Shown one piece after another: positions 1 through 7,188 of a stretch of DNA of 12,907 nt. The stretch lies in contig DASVES010000388.1 in NCBI GenBank assembly GCA_036380435.1, forward strand, positions 1 to 12,907. The letters are read 5' to 3'. Origin of the DNA: DASQDT01 sp036380435 (GTDB lineage Bacteria > Acidobacteriota > Blastocatellia > Pyrinomonadales > Pyrinomonadaceae). A model generated the notes under the pieces. It saw only the letters and a program-made list of their open reading frames with translations, made no database searches and was not told where the DNA came from. The position numbers and the translations under genes are program-made. How positions within the stretch are numbered: position 1 is the first letter of the stretch; each line of letters starts with the position of its first letter.

Positions 1-159
1 GAGATGGACGCGGACGCGCGCGTGATCGTCGCCAGCGCCGACATCCAGACTTCGACGCGGGCGATGGTCGAAGAGGCCGGCGCCCGCGCTTTCATCAACA
101 AGCCGTTCGCCGTGGAGAACGTGCTCGGCGCGGTCAACTCCGTACTGGGGGGGAAGTAG
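1..159 (+). CDS. Response regulator receiver domain, C-terminal end (partial)
   Basis: The open frame enters from the left edge and stops with TAG at 157-159, giving the last 52 residues. The peptide has the C-terminal features of a CheY-like receiver: a buried beta strand (VIVASA) ending at the Ser/Ala of the switch position, an alpha-4 region, then FINKPF with the conserved Lys-Pro, and a final helix. The phosphoacceptor Asp lies outside the window, so whether this was a lone CheY or the tail of a larger protein cannot be seen. It ends only 4 nt before the CheC-like gene, which implies co-transcription and makes this receiver a plausible substrate of that phosphatase. The family call is secure; the identity of the full protein is unknown. 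Confidence 0.85.
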   Translation, partial: EMDADARVIVASADIQTSTRAMVEEAGARAFINKPFAVENVLGAVNSVLGGK

Positions 160-163
160 CACG

Positions 164-778
164 ATGGAACTAACCGAACGCCAGCGCGACGCGGTCTCCG
201 AGTTAATCAACATCGCGTTCGCGCGCACGGGGGCCGCGCTCTCCGAGTTGACCGGGCACCGCGTCCTGCTCAACGCGCCGGACGTCTCCGTCCTCCCGAC
301 TTCCGAGCTGCCCGCGGCGCTCGCCGACTTCATCCCCGGCGAAGTCGCCTCCATCCACCAGGTCTTCGGCGGGCCGGTCGCGGGGGACGCGCTCCTGTTG
401 CTCAATCAGGACGGCGCGCTGCGGCTGACCGACCTGCTGACGGACGGGCAGTCCCCTTCTGACCGCCTCGACGAGTCGGCGCGCGAGGTGCTGACCGAGG
501 TGGGGAACATTCTACTCAACGCCTGCCTGGGGATGTTCGGCAACCTGCTGGACGTGCGCGTCTCGTTCTCGGTGCCGCGCCTGCACATCGAGACGCTCGA
601 CGAGCTGCTCGCCTCCCTCACGACTGGCGAGGGCGGGCCGCGGTACGCCCTGGTGATCTACACGGCCTTCCACGTCCGCGACAGCTCCGTCAAAGGGTTC
701 CTCGTGATGATCCTGAGCGTCGCCTCGCTCGACCGCTTGATTCAGGAAGTCGAAGCCTGGGAAGGGCGGCAGGATTAG
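164..778 (+). CDS. cheC: CheC-type phospho-receiver phosphatase (two active sites)
   Basis: The protein has 204 residues. CheC, CheX and FliY phosphatases remove phosphate from receiver aspartates using the signature D/S-x3-E-x2-N-x22-P. Both copies are present here: D9-E13-N16-P39, and E108-E112-N115-P138 with exact spacing but Glu in place of the first Asp/Ser. The two catalytic Glu/Asn pairs are intact, as in CheC with its two pseudo-symmetric half-sites, and the length matches CheC (about 200) rather than CheX (about 155). A purine-rich stretch (GGGGGGAAG) lies just before the ATG. It sits 4 nt after a receiver-domain gene and 44 nt before a hybrid kinase, with no chemoreceptor, CheA or CheD visible. 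It may therefore tune a two-component pathway rather than flagellar chemotaxis. The family call is firm; the cognate substrate is inferred. Confidence 0.88.
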   Translation: MELTERQRDAVSELINIAFARTGAALSELTGHRVLLNAPDVSVLPTSELPAALADFIPGEVASIHQVFGGPVAGDALLLLNQDGALRLTDLLTDGQSPSDRLDESAREVLTEVGNILLNACLGMFGNLLDVRVSFSVPRLHIETLDELLASLTTGEGGPRYALVIYTAFHVRDSSVKGFLVMILSVASLDRLIQEVEAWEGRQD

Positions 779-822
779 TCTTAGACGCCGACCGTCGGCC
801 GGGGCGCCGGGCATGACTCCCC

Positions 823-2481
823 ATGACGAGAACCAGTCCGAATGAAGAGACGTTGCTCAACGCGGCGCTGCTGCGTTGGATGAATGATCTCGCGGGGCAC
901 GGCATCCTGATTACGGACGCCGAGTTGAATATCCGCGCGTGGAACCGCTGGCTGGAGGAGCACAGCGAATTGGGCGCGGACGAAGTGGTGGGGCGGAACC
1001 TTCTGGAAGTCTACCCGGAGCTGGAAAAGAGGGGTTTGTATCGGCACTACAAGTGGATTCTGGAGGGTCAGACGAGGATACTTTCGCAGCGCCTGCACGG
1101 CCACCTGCTGCCGCTGCCCACCGACCCGAATTTGAGCGGCTTCTCGGAGATGCAGCAGACGGCGCGCATCTCGCCTTTAATCCACGACGGCCGCGTCATC
1201 GGCACACTGACCGTCGTCGAGGACGTCACCGAGCGTGTGGCGCGCGAGGCGGAGTTGCAAGCGCAGGTGGACGCGCGCACCCAGGCTTTCGCCAGAGAGA
1301 AGGCCGCGCGCGAAGAGGCGGAAGGAGCCAACCGGCACAAGGACGAGTTCCTCGCCACCGTTTCTCACGAGCTGCGCACGCCGCTCACCTCTATCCTCGG
1401 CTGGTCGAACATGCTTCTCGCCGGCATCCTGAGCGGGGACGCGCACACCCGCGCGCTCGAAACCATCCACCGCAACGCGGAGGCGCTGAACCAGCTCATT
1501 AGCGACCTGCTCGACGTTTCACGCATCATCAGCGGCAAACTTCGGCTGGACCTGCGCACGGTCGAACTGCATACGATTATCGAGTCGGCCGTCGAGGCGA
1601 CCCGCCCCGCGGCGGAAGCTAAAGGCATCCGCCTGACCGCGGTGCTCGACCCGCGCGCAGGGCCCATCAACGGCGACGCCGACCGCATGCAACAGGTCAT
1701 CTGGAACCTGCTCACCAACGCCATCAAGTTCACGCCCGCGGACGGGCAGATTCTCGTTAAGTTGGAGCGCGCCGGTTCGCGGATGGAGATGACGGTGCGG
1801 GATTCCGGCATCGGCATCCACCCGGAGTTTTTGCCTCATATCTTCGACCGTTTTCGTCAGGCCGACCCCGCCACCAACAGGGTTCACGGGGGCATGGGAC
1901 TGGGACTGTCCATCGTCCACCAACTGGTGGAGTTACACGGCGGCACGGTGAGGGCCGAGAGTGAGGGCGTGGGGAAGGGGGCGGCTTTCGTCATCAGCCT
2001 GCCCTGCTTCGATTTCGAGGGCGGGTCGGAGGGGGCGGGGCGATTGCCCCTCGCCGCTGTCGGTCAGTTGGAGATCGATTGCCCGCCCTCTCTTCAGGGC
2101 TTGCGGGTATTGGTCGTTGACGACGAGGCGGACACGCTCGACATGATTCGCGCGGTGCTCGAACATTGCAAGATGGAAGTCATCACGGCCGGGTCGGCGT
2201 CCGAGGCGCTGGAGGCAATCATACAGTTGCGGCCCGATGTGTTACTCAGCGACCTGGGGATGCCGGAAGAGGACGGCTATGCTCTCATCGCCAAAGTGCG
2301 GGCGCTCCCGGCCGAGGGTGGCGGACAAATCCCGGCGGCGGCCCTGACCGCGTACGTGAGGGCGGAAGACCGCGTGAAGGTGCTCCGCTCGGGTTTCCAG
2401 TTACACATGCCGAAGCCGTTCGAGCCGCATGAATTAGTATCGGCGGTGGCGAACCTCGCCGGCCGGCTTAACGATGGTTAA
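823..2481 (+). CDS. PAS-containing hybrid histidine kinase with C-terminal receiver
   Basis: The protein has 552 residues and no membrane helices, so it is probably a cytosolic sensor. In order: a PAS domain at about 24-140, ending in the usual VVEDVTER; a charged coiled-coil linker at about 139-175; a HisKA dimerisation helix with the H-box SHELRTP (phosphoacceptor His182); a HATPase_c domain with N-box Asn299, G1 box DSGIGI (327-332), F-box FDRF and G2 box GMGLGLS; and a receiver domain at about 427-548. The receiver has acidic Asp433/Asp434, phosphoacceptor Asp477, switch Thr509 and Lys531, so all catalytic residues of both kinase and receiver are intact. His182 probably passes phosphate to Asp477 or to the receiver encoded at the left edge. 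The ATG lacks a strong Shine-Dalgarno match. Any ligand or cofactor of the PAS domain cannot be read from sequence. It is the last gene of the left operon; no DNA-binding output is visible. Confidence 0.93.
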   Translation: MTRTSPNEETLLNAALLRWMNDLAGHGILITDAELNIRAWNRWLEEHSELGADEVVGRNLLEVYPELEKRGLYRHYKWILEGQTRILSQRLHGHLLPLPTDPNLSGFSEMQQTARISPLIHDGRVIGTLTVVEDVTERVAREAELQAQVDARTQAFAREKAAREEAEGANRHKDEFLATVSHELRTPLTSILGWSNMLLAGILSGDAHTRALETIHRNAEALNQLISDLLDVSRIISGKLRLDLRTVELHTIIESAVEATRPAAEAKGIRLTAVLDPRAGPINGDADRMQQVIWNLLTNAIKFTPADGQILVKLERAGSRMEMTVRDSGIGIHPEFLPHIFDRFRQADPATNRVHGGMGLGLSIVHQLVELHGGTVRAESEGVGKGAAFVISLPCFDFEGGSEGAGRLPLAAVGQLEIDCPPSLQGLRVLVVDDEADTLDMIRAVLEHCKMEVITAGSASEALEAIIQLRPDVLLSDLGMPEEDGYALIAKVRALPAEGGGQIPAAALTAYVRAEDRVKVLRSGFQLHMPKPFEPHELVSAVANLAGRLNDG

Positions 2482-2701
2482 TCTCTTTCAGGGGTTGTGT
2501 TGCTTCGGCGAGGTCTAACAATCAACCACCCCCTCCAACACCCCCTAACCCGAACCTACACGTGCCCGCGGCCCTCTGTCATTTACCTTCCCTGGGTGCG
2601 AGCAGAGAGAACTCGATTGTGCGCTCATCCACGCAAGGAGGGCGCAGATCCTCCTTGCGGCTGCGGTGAGAAACCCGGGCCCGGCAAAATTTATAAATGT
2701 A
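2482..2701. other. Non-coding stretch downstream of the kinase
   Basis: About 220 bases with no supported gene. The first part is C-rich (ACCCCCTCC and similar at about 2527-2556) and contains no clear U-tract terminator for the kinase gene. It holds a perfect 10-bp inverted repeat (separate entry) and two perfect 10-bp palindromes, CCGGGCCCGG at 2675-2684 and ATTTATAAAT at 2689-2698. The second palindrome lies directly outside the encoded CCA end of the tRNA fragment. Weak open frames here are out-of-frame readings of the tRNA. Confidence 0.6.
2632..2659. repeat. Perfect 10-bp inverted repeat, 8-nt loop
   Basis: CGCAAGGAGG at 2632-2641 is the exact reverse complement of CCTCCTTGCG at 2650-2659, with the 8-nt spacer GCGCAGAT. 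A G-T pair could extend the stem inward. No T-run follows on either strand, so it is not a canonical intrinsic terminator. It lies about 43 nt beyond the 3' end of the tRNA-Ser fragment, where it could be a processing or termination hairpin for a former tRNA transcript, or part of a recombination site. Confidence 0.65.
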
Positions 2702-2764
<63 letters not shown>

Positions 2765-2997
2765 AGGGCCGGGCCGTGAAGGGTCGGTAAAATCAACTTC
2801 AGGGAGGCATCGGGAGAGTGCCAATCCCCGCCCGTCACGCCAAATATCGCGCCACCCGGACGCCACCGATTCGTCGATCCTTCGTGGACCCAACTTAAAA
2901 CTGGCTCACAGCAAATACGCGCCGGATCGGGAGTTGTGAGGACTGAAAATCACAATACTGACCGGCACCGCATCGATTGCCCGGCCCGGCGTCAGAT

Positions 2998-3026
2998 TTC
3001 ACCCCCGCGGGCGAATGTGGTAAATA
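2998..3026 (+). promoter_or_regulatory. Possible promoter for the cation antiporter
   Basis: TTCACC at 2998-3003 and TAAATA at 3021-3026 are separated by 17 nt. They match the sigma-70 -35 and -10 consensus only partly (4/6 and 3/6). The predicted start of transcription would fall almost on the ATG at 3033, and no Shine-Dalgarno sequence precedes that ATG, so a leaderless mRNA is conceivable. This is a weak call from pattern only. The rest of 2765-2997 shows no gene or recognisable riboswitch. Confidence 0.25.
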
Positions 3027-3032
3027 GTTTCC

Positions 3033-4238
3033 ATGCCAACATCCTCGACCGCCAAACCGGATTCCGCCAACCCCGTGCCCACGCCGCCTTCGCGCTCGTG
3101 GCTCAGGCCCTCGCTCAACTGGCTCCTCGTCTTCGTGCCCATCGCCATCGCCCTGCGGTTCGTGCCGGCGCTGCATAACCCGACGGCGCTGTTCGTCGTC
3201 TCGTGCATCGCCATTATCCCGCTGGCCGGCTGGATGGGCCGCGCCACCGAGCACCTCGCGGAGCACCTCGGACAGGGTGTCGGCGGGCTGCTCAACGCCA
3301 CCTTCGGCAACGCCGCCGAACTGATCATCGCGCTCTTCGCCCTCTCGAAGGGGCTGACCGGCGTCGTCAAGGCGTCGATCACCGGCTCGATCATCGGCAA
3401 CATCCTGCTCGTCCTGGGGCTTTCGTTCCTGGCGGGCGGCTTGAAGTTCCGCAAGCAGGAGTTCAACCGCGTGGCCGCCGGCGTCTCGGCCACGGCGCTC
3501 ACCCTCGGGGCCATCGCCTTGGTCATCCCGACGGTCTTCCACCAGGCGGCGGCGATGGTGCCGGTCGCGCAAGGGGGGTGGACGCCCGCGAAGGAGCAGG
3601 GCCTGTCGCTCGCCATCGCCGTCGTGCTCTTCCTGACCTACGCGCTCACGCTCGTCTTCACCCTCGTCACGCACCGGGATCTGTTCGGCGGCGACGAGTC
3701 GAAGGCGATTGGGCGGGAGGCCGGCGAGGAGCTGACGCGCATGGAGGCCGAGCGCGGCGCGCACGCGCCGTGGTCGGTCGGCAAGGCGGTCGGCGTGCTC
3801 GTGGGCGCGACCGCCTTCGTGGCGCTCATCTCGGAGTTTCTGGTCGGGGCCATCGAGGAGGCGCGCGAGTCGCTCGGCCTCACGGAGGTCTTCGTCGGCG
3901 TCATCGTCGTCGCCATCATCGGCAACGCCGCCGAGCACTCGTCGGCCATCCTCATGGCCTGGCGCAACAAGATGGACATCAGCATCGGCATCGCCGTCGG
4001 GTCGAGCCTCCAGATCGCCCTCTTCGTCGCACCGCTCCTGATCTTCGCCTCCTACCTGTTCGGCACGCCGATGAATCTGGAGTTCACGGTGCCGGAGGTC
4101 GTGGCCGTCGTCGCCTCGATCATCATCGTCGAGCAGATCAGCAGCGACGGCGAGAGCAACTGGATCGAGGGGCTGCAACTGCTCTCCGTCTACGCCGTCC
4201 TGGGGATACTCTTCTACTTCCTGCCGGACGCACACTAG
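3033..4238 (+). CDS. cax: Ca2+/H+ antiporter, CaCA superfamily (CAX/ChaA type)
   Basis: A 401-residue inner-membrane protein with about 11 hydrophobic helices, the usual size for CAX exchangers, which export Ca2+ (or Na+/K+) in exchange for protons. The two signature alpha-repeats are clear. The first is GGLLNATFGNAAELIIAL at about 87-104, followed by a SITGSIIGNILLVLG segment. The second, about 290-330, contains IIGNAAEHSSAI and GIAVGSSLQIALF. The GNAAE acidic residues in both repeats are the cation-binding glutamates of the family. An acidic, soluble loop (about 218-252, with ERGAHA) separates the halves, as in CAX proteins. The first 25 residues are polar and Pro/Ser-rich. It stands alone on the + strand and overlaps the convergent small gene by 4 bp at its stop. 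Ion preference (Ca2+, Na+ or K+) cannot be told from sequence. Confidence 0.93.
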   Translation: MPTSSTAKPDSANPVPTPPSRSWLRPSLNWLLVFVPIAIALRFVPALHNPTALFVVSCIAIIPLAGWMGRATEHLAEHLGQGVGGLLNATFGNAAELIIALFALSKGLTGVVKASITGSIIGNILLVLGLSFLAGGLKFRKQEFNRVAAGVSATALTLGAIALVIPTVFHQAAAMVPVAQGGWTPAKEQGLSLAIAVVLFLTYALTLVFTLVTHRDLFGGDESKAIGREAGEELTRMEAERGAHAPWSVGKAVGVLVGATAFVALISEFLVGAIEEARESLGLTEVFVGVIVVAIIGNAAEHSSAILMAWRNKMDISIGIAVGSSLQIALFVAPLLIFASYLFGTPMNLEFTVPEVVAVVASIIIVEQISSDGESNWIEGLQLLSVYAVLGILFYFLPDAH

Positions 4239-4627
4239 GCCCCGTCGTCGCAGCCGGGCCCGCGCTTCCGCTTGCGATCCGCCGCCAATAGCCGCGCGCC
4301 GAGTTCGAGGTTCACCTCGGTCTGCGCCGCGTTCAGCAGGAGGAACGCGGCTGCGACGCCGGCGAGCGCCCACCACCACGACGGGGCGGCCAACAGGGAG
4401 AGCGGCGACAGGAGAACCAGGAACGGCTTGCACCACGCGAGCAGGCGGCTGGCCAGCAGCAGCTTCGGCGAGCCGGGGACGGCGCGCAGGCGAGCGCGGG
4501 CGTCGCCGCCGCGCAGCGCGCGGGCGAGTTTGACGTAGGCGCCCGCGCCCGCGCGCCTGACCTCCGACTTGGCGGCCGCGATCTCGCCGCGGGTGATTTC
4601 CAACTGCGCCGCCTCGTTGTTTTCCAT
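4235..4627 (-). CDS. Small two-helix membrane protein, unknown function
   Basis: 130 residues, not recognised as any named family. The N-terminal half is polar and basic with helical character (about 1-50). Two hydrophobic stretches follow at about 56-80 and 83-101, the second beginning with a run of tryptophans. A short basic, then acidic tail ends the protein. The layout resembles small holin-like or DUF-type inner-membrane proteins, but no diagnostic motif is seen. It converges on the antiporter gene with a 4-bp stop overlap and is divergent from the channel remnant. No good Shine-Dalgarno precedes the ATG, and the GC-rich setting produces many chance open frames. It is supported mainly by the tight fit to its neighbours and the plausible membrane topology. 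Confidence 0.55.
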   Translation of the reverse strand: MENNEAAQLEITRGEIAAAKSEVRRAGAGAYVKLARALRGGDARARLRAVPGSPKLLLASRLLAWCKPFLVLLSPLSLLAAPSWWWALAGVAAAFLLLNAAQTEVNLELGARLLAADRKRKRGPGCDDGA

Positions 4628-4729
4628 GAGAGTTCGAGATGAGAAGCGCGCTGGCCTCCTCGCTGCTCATCCTGGTGATAATGGCACACCTTTCTGCCGG
4701 TTGGCCTCAGGCGGCGGATTGGGAGCAGA

Positions 4730-5161
4730 TTGGTGGACGGGCTGAAATTAAGATCGAGGTCGATGCAGCCGGCCCCCTCACGACACTCCTCCCCGTTCAC
4801 GCGCCAGCCGCCCGCGGGGGTCGCTGGCATGTACGCGTTCGAGGGTGATGTTGAGGGCGGGCTGCAAACCTATGGCGAGGCGCTGTGGTGGACGGCGATG
4901 CTTCTGACCTCGCTGGGCTCGGAGTACTGGCCGCGCACCGCGGAGGGGCGGGCGCTGTGCTTCATCCTCTCGCTCTACGGCTTTGCGGTCTTCGGCTACG
5001 TCACGGCCGCACTCGCCACTTTCTTTGTCGGCCGGGACGCGGAGGACGAGGAGGCGGAGCTGCCGGGCGCGAAGTCGCTGGAAGACCTGCGGGCGGAGGT
5101 CGCGGCGCTGCGCGTCGACATTCGCTCGCTGCGAGAGACTAGAGGCTACGGGGAGGGGTAA
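4730..5161 (+). pseudogene. 5'-truncated ion-channel (Ion_trans-type) remnant
   Basis: The part from about 4824 onward (GVAGMYAFE...) looks like the C-terminal half of a bacterial six-helix ion transporter: a pore helix with LWWTAMLLTSLGSEYWP, a final inner helix (about residues 78-101), then an acidic segment and a coiled coil (SLEDLRAEVAALRVDIRSL). The filter is TSLGSE rather than the TVGYG of K+ channels. Everything expected before the pore (voltage-sensor-like helices S1-S4 and S5) is missing. The residues between the TTG at 4730 and Met at 4830 are polar and non-conserved, and an in-frame stop lies at 4676. Only about 200 bp separate it from the divergent gene, too little for the lost part. 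A short product from the ATG at 4830 (110 residues) could be made but would have one membrane helix and could not form a normal pore. Confidence 0.7.
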
Positions 5162-5199
5162 CAGGTGACCTCAAAAGCACCCGGGTGAGTCCTCCCCCA

Positions 5200-5670
5200 C
5201 TAGACCCACATCCCTAACGCGGCGAGGCCGAGCGCGATCTTGACCAGATCGAGCGCGACGTAAGTTTTATGCCACCGCCGGAAGACCCGGAAGCGCGCGT
5301 CCTCGGGCCGGCGATTCAACAGGTCGAGGTCTTTCGTGGCCGCCGACATGCGCGGCCTCGCCCAGAAGAACTGCGCGAGCGCGACGAGCCACATCACGCC
5401 GACGCCGAACAGGGCCGCGAGTGACTTTCGCGAAACGTCCGCGGCGCGGCCCGCGAGCAGGGCGCTCGCGGCGACGAGCAGCGCCCCGACGATGACCTCC
5501 GTGCGGTTGAGGGCCGCGAACACCTCCCGCCCCACCGCCACCACCTGATTACGGTCTATGGCCGGGACGCGGAACCGCGCCGGGGTCTCCACAAGGTCGA
5601 TGACGATCAACCCGCCGAGCCACACCGCGAGCGCCAAATCTCGCGCGAACGTCAGCCCCCAGTCCAACAT
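5200..5670 (-). CDS. DUF4149/TMEM205-like four-helix membrane protein
   Basis: 156 residues with four hydrophobic helices at about 8-26, 57-74, 84-104 and 136-155. Helix 1 carries AVWLGGLIVIDLVETPARF, the pattern in DUF4149/CopD-like proteins (a WxGG motif followed by a helix-breaking Pro and Phe). The segment RFRVFRRWHKTYVALDLVK before helix 4 is also typical, with a conserved-looking His134. The family has no firmly assigned function; resemblance to the CopD copper-resistance fold is sometimes noted. It is the last gene of the minus-strand cluster, 57 nt after the 36-residue membrane peptide. A purine-rich AAGGG abuts the ATG, so ribosome-binding spacing is poor. The family call is good; its role in redox stress is inferred from position only. 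Confidence 0.75.
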   Translation of the reverse strand: MLDWGLTFARDLALAVWLGGLIVIDLVETPARFRVPAIDRNQVVAVGREVFAALNRTEVIVGALLVAASALLAGRAADVSRKSLAALFGVGVMWLVALAQFFWARPRMSAATKDLDLLNRRPEDARFRVFRRWHKTYVALDLVKIALGLAALGMWV

Positions 5671-5727
5671 CCCTTATTTCGCCCCCTCGCTCCACCGACA
5701 AACGTCTGACATCGCCGCCGTACTCCC

Positions 5728-5838
5728 CTACCACCCGATCAGGCCGAGCCACCGGGCCGCGAAGACCGCCGCGACAATAACCACCAGGATGACGGACGCG
5801 CGCGGGAACTTCTTCATCGGGCATTCGTTCGTCGCCAT
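5728..5838 (-). CDS. 36-residue single-helix membrane peptide
   Basis: The minus strand encodes MATNECPMKKFPRASV, then a hydrophobic helix (VILVVIVAAVFAARWLG) and a short tail ending in Trp before TAG. The ATG at 5838 is preceded by GGGGAG with 9 nt spacing, a good ribosome binding site. The gene fits in the gap between the cupin-DUF2249 gene (31 nt before) and the DUF4149 gene (57 nt after), on the same strand. Basic residues (KKFPR) before the helix predict the N terminus in the cytosol. It is not recognised as a named family. Small one-helix proteins in operons often act as membrane-complex subunits or regulators, but no such role can be shown here. It is a real-looking gene of the size that automatic callers skip. 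Confidence 0.62.
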   Translation of the reverse strand: MATNECPMKKFPRASVILVVIVAAVFAARWLGLIGW

Positions 5839-5869
5839 TATTCATTCTCCCCAACATTACTCGCCGACA

Positions 5870-6523
5870 CTAACCGACGGCGGCGGGTGATTCCGCCCGG
5901 CCGGAATTCACCGGCCCCGCGTCCCCCACCGGCGGCGCGATTCTGGTGAGCCGGACGCGATACGTGTCTGGCCCGCGCACGACGTATTCCCACCCCAACT
6001 CCCCTTCGCGCAGCTGATCGATCTGCATCCGCAAAGGGTGCGGATCGTGGTCGTTTAAGACGATGAAAGATTCGCCCACCGCCAGTCGGTCGAAGACGTC
6101 GAACACGAGCGGGTGCCGTTCGGACCGCGGCAGCAAACACAAGTCGATTTCACGCTCCGCCGCGGGCGGGCCGTCGTCAGGCCGGGCGGCCCGCGGCGTT
6201 TTGACCATCGTGACGAGCAGCGCGGCGTCGGTGTGCGCCTCGACGCGGTGCGCCCGGCCGGCGTCGAGGCGCACGAGCGTCCCGGCCGACATCTCGCAAG
6301 CTTCGTCGCCTTCGTAGAAGGTGACGCGGCCGGTGATCGCCTGCACCGTAATGCCGCCCGCCGCGGAGTGTTCGGGAACTTGCTGTCCAGCCCGCAGGCA
6401 TAAAAGCACAAGGCGCAGGTCAGGCTCGTTCACAAGCACTACGGGGTTGAACTTCAGGTCGTTGAATTCAATAAGGTTGGTGATGTCAAGTCGCTGCATT
6501 CTTACCGCTGCCTTTCTTCCCAT
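5870..6523 (-). CDS. Cupin domain fused to DUF2249
   Basis: 217 residues. The N-terminal half (about 30-110) is a small cupin barrel: a PEHSAAGG turn, an ITGRVTFYEGDE strand pair and DAGRAHRVEA. Its metal site is reduced: His52 and His92 are present, but the usual second His and the Glu of motif 1 are not evident. After a Pro/Ala-rich linker (about 110-122) comes a DUF2249 domain (about 124-196) with the hallmark NDHDPHPLRMQI (H159-D160-P161-H162-P163) and LGWEYVVRGPDTYRV. DUF2249 is found with hemerythrin-like and NO or denitrification proteins, without a settled biochemical role. The first ATG (6523) lies 4 nt after the superoxide dismutase stop but has no ribosome site. The second Met (6499, MQRLDITNL) has purine-rich AAAGG/GGTAAG upstream and may be the true start. 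Co-transcription with the dismutase is very likely. Confidence 0.85.
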   Translation of the reverse strand: MGRKAAVRMQRLDITNLIEFNDLKFNPVVLVNEPDLRLVLLCLRAGQQVPEHSAAGGITVQAITGRVTFYEGDEACEMSAGTLVRLDAGRAHRVEAHTDAALLVTMVKTPRAARPDDGPPAAEREIDLCLLPRSERHPLVFDVFDRLAVGESFIVLNDHDPHPLRMQIDQLREGELGWEYVVRGPDTYRVRLTRIAPPVGDAGPVNSGRAESPAAVG

Positions 6524-6527
6524 TCAT

Positions 6528-7163
6528 TTACGCGGCGCCGGATCGCGCCGCCGCACCCTTCAGCAGGCGCGCCTCGCAGGCGTCCCAGTCGATGTTGGAG
6601 AAGAAAGCCTCGATGTACCTGGGTCGCTCGGCCGGCTTGTAGTCGAGGAGAAAGGCGTGCTCCCACACGTCCATCACGAGCACGGGCGCAAACCCCGAGA
6701 CGTTACCCGTCTCGTGCAGCGTGATCCAGTGGTTCGACAGACGAGCGTTGGCCGGGTTCTGGTAGCAGATGGCCCAGCCCACGCCGCGCATCTTGCCGAC
6801 GGAGACGAAGTCGGCCTTCCAGATGTCGTAGCTGCCGAACGACTGCTCGGCGCTTTGAAAGAAGGCGGACGCCTTATCCCCATCGCCACTGCCGCCGCGC
6901 TTCATGTTCTCGAAGTAATACTCGTGGAGCACCATGCCGTTGTACTCGAACCCTAATCGGCGCGTCAGCTCCGAGTAAGCGGGCATCTCCTCCTGATCGA
7001 CCTTGCCGTCGAAGAGCAGCTCTGCGATCTTCTCGTTCAACGTGTTGGTGTTCGTGACGTAGCCCTCGTAGAGCTTGAAGTGCATCTCCAGCGTCTGGTC
7101 GGAGATGCCGTTCAGGCCGCTCAGGTTAAATTCCTTCGCTTGGTACGATTCGTTGTTAATCAT
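6528..7163 (-). CDS. sod: Superoxide dismutase, Fe/Mn family
   Basis: 211 residues. It converts superoxide to O2 and H2O2. The four metal ligands are in their family contexts: His28 (LEMHFKLYEGYV), His80 (VLHEYYFENM), Asp165 and His169 (MDVWEHAF). The start at 7163 is chosen because AGGA lies 8 nt upstream and the N terminus fits the family; longer readings run into the SemiSWEET gene in another frame. No signal peptide is seen, so it is cytosolic. The second-sphere Gln that tunes redox potential is absent from both usual places: Gly76 where Fe enzymes have it (four before His80) and Gly157 where Mn enzymes have it (eight before Asp165). Metal preference therefore cannot be assigned. The gene ends 4 nt before cupin-DUF2249, and two palindromes precede it. 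Confidence 0.93.
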   Translation of the reverse strand: MINNESYQAKEFNLSGLNGISDQTLEMHFKLYEGYVTNTNTLNEKIAELLFDGKVDQEEMPAYSELTRRLGFEYNGMVLHEYYFENMKRGGSGDGDKASAFFQSAEQSFGSYDIWKADFVSVGKMRGVGWAICYQNPANARLSNHWITLHETGNVSGFAPVLVMDVWEHAFLLDYKPAERPRYIEAFFSNIDWDACEARLLKGAAARSGAA

Positions 7164-7188
7164 TCTCTTATTCCTTTCACCTTTCTCT

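Noticed and set aside
2527..2556. C-rich tract as a G-quadruplex on the minus strand
   Set aside because: Only three runs of three or more G are present close together, fewer than the four needed for a simple quadruplex.
2895..4670. Long minus-strand open frame (591 residues) across the antiporter
   Set aside because: The translation is Arg/Asp/Gly-rich low-complexity sequence, typical of the antisense of a GC-rich gene; the + strand here encodes a clear CAX antiporter.
4639..4848. 69-residue plus-strand frame with a signal-peptide-like start
   Set aside because: It has no ribosome site, the part after the hydrophobic start is non-descript, and it overlaps the channel remnant in another frame. 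It could be a small secreted protein but nothing supports that.
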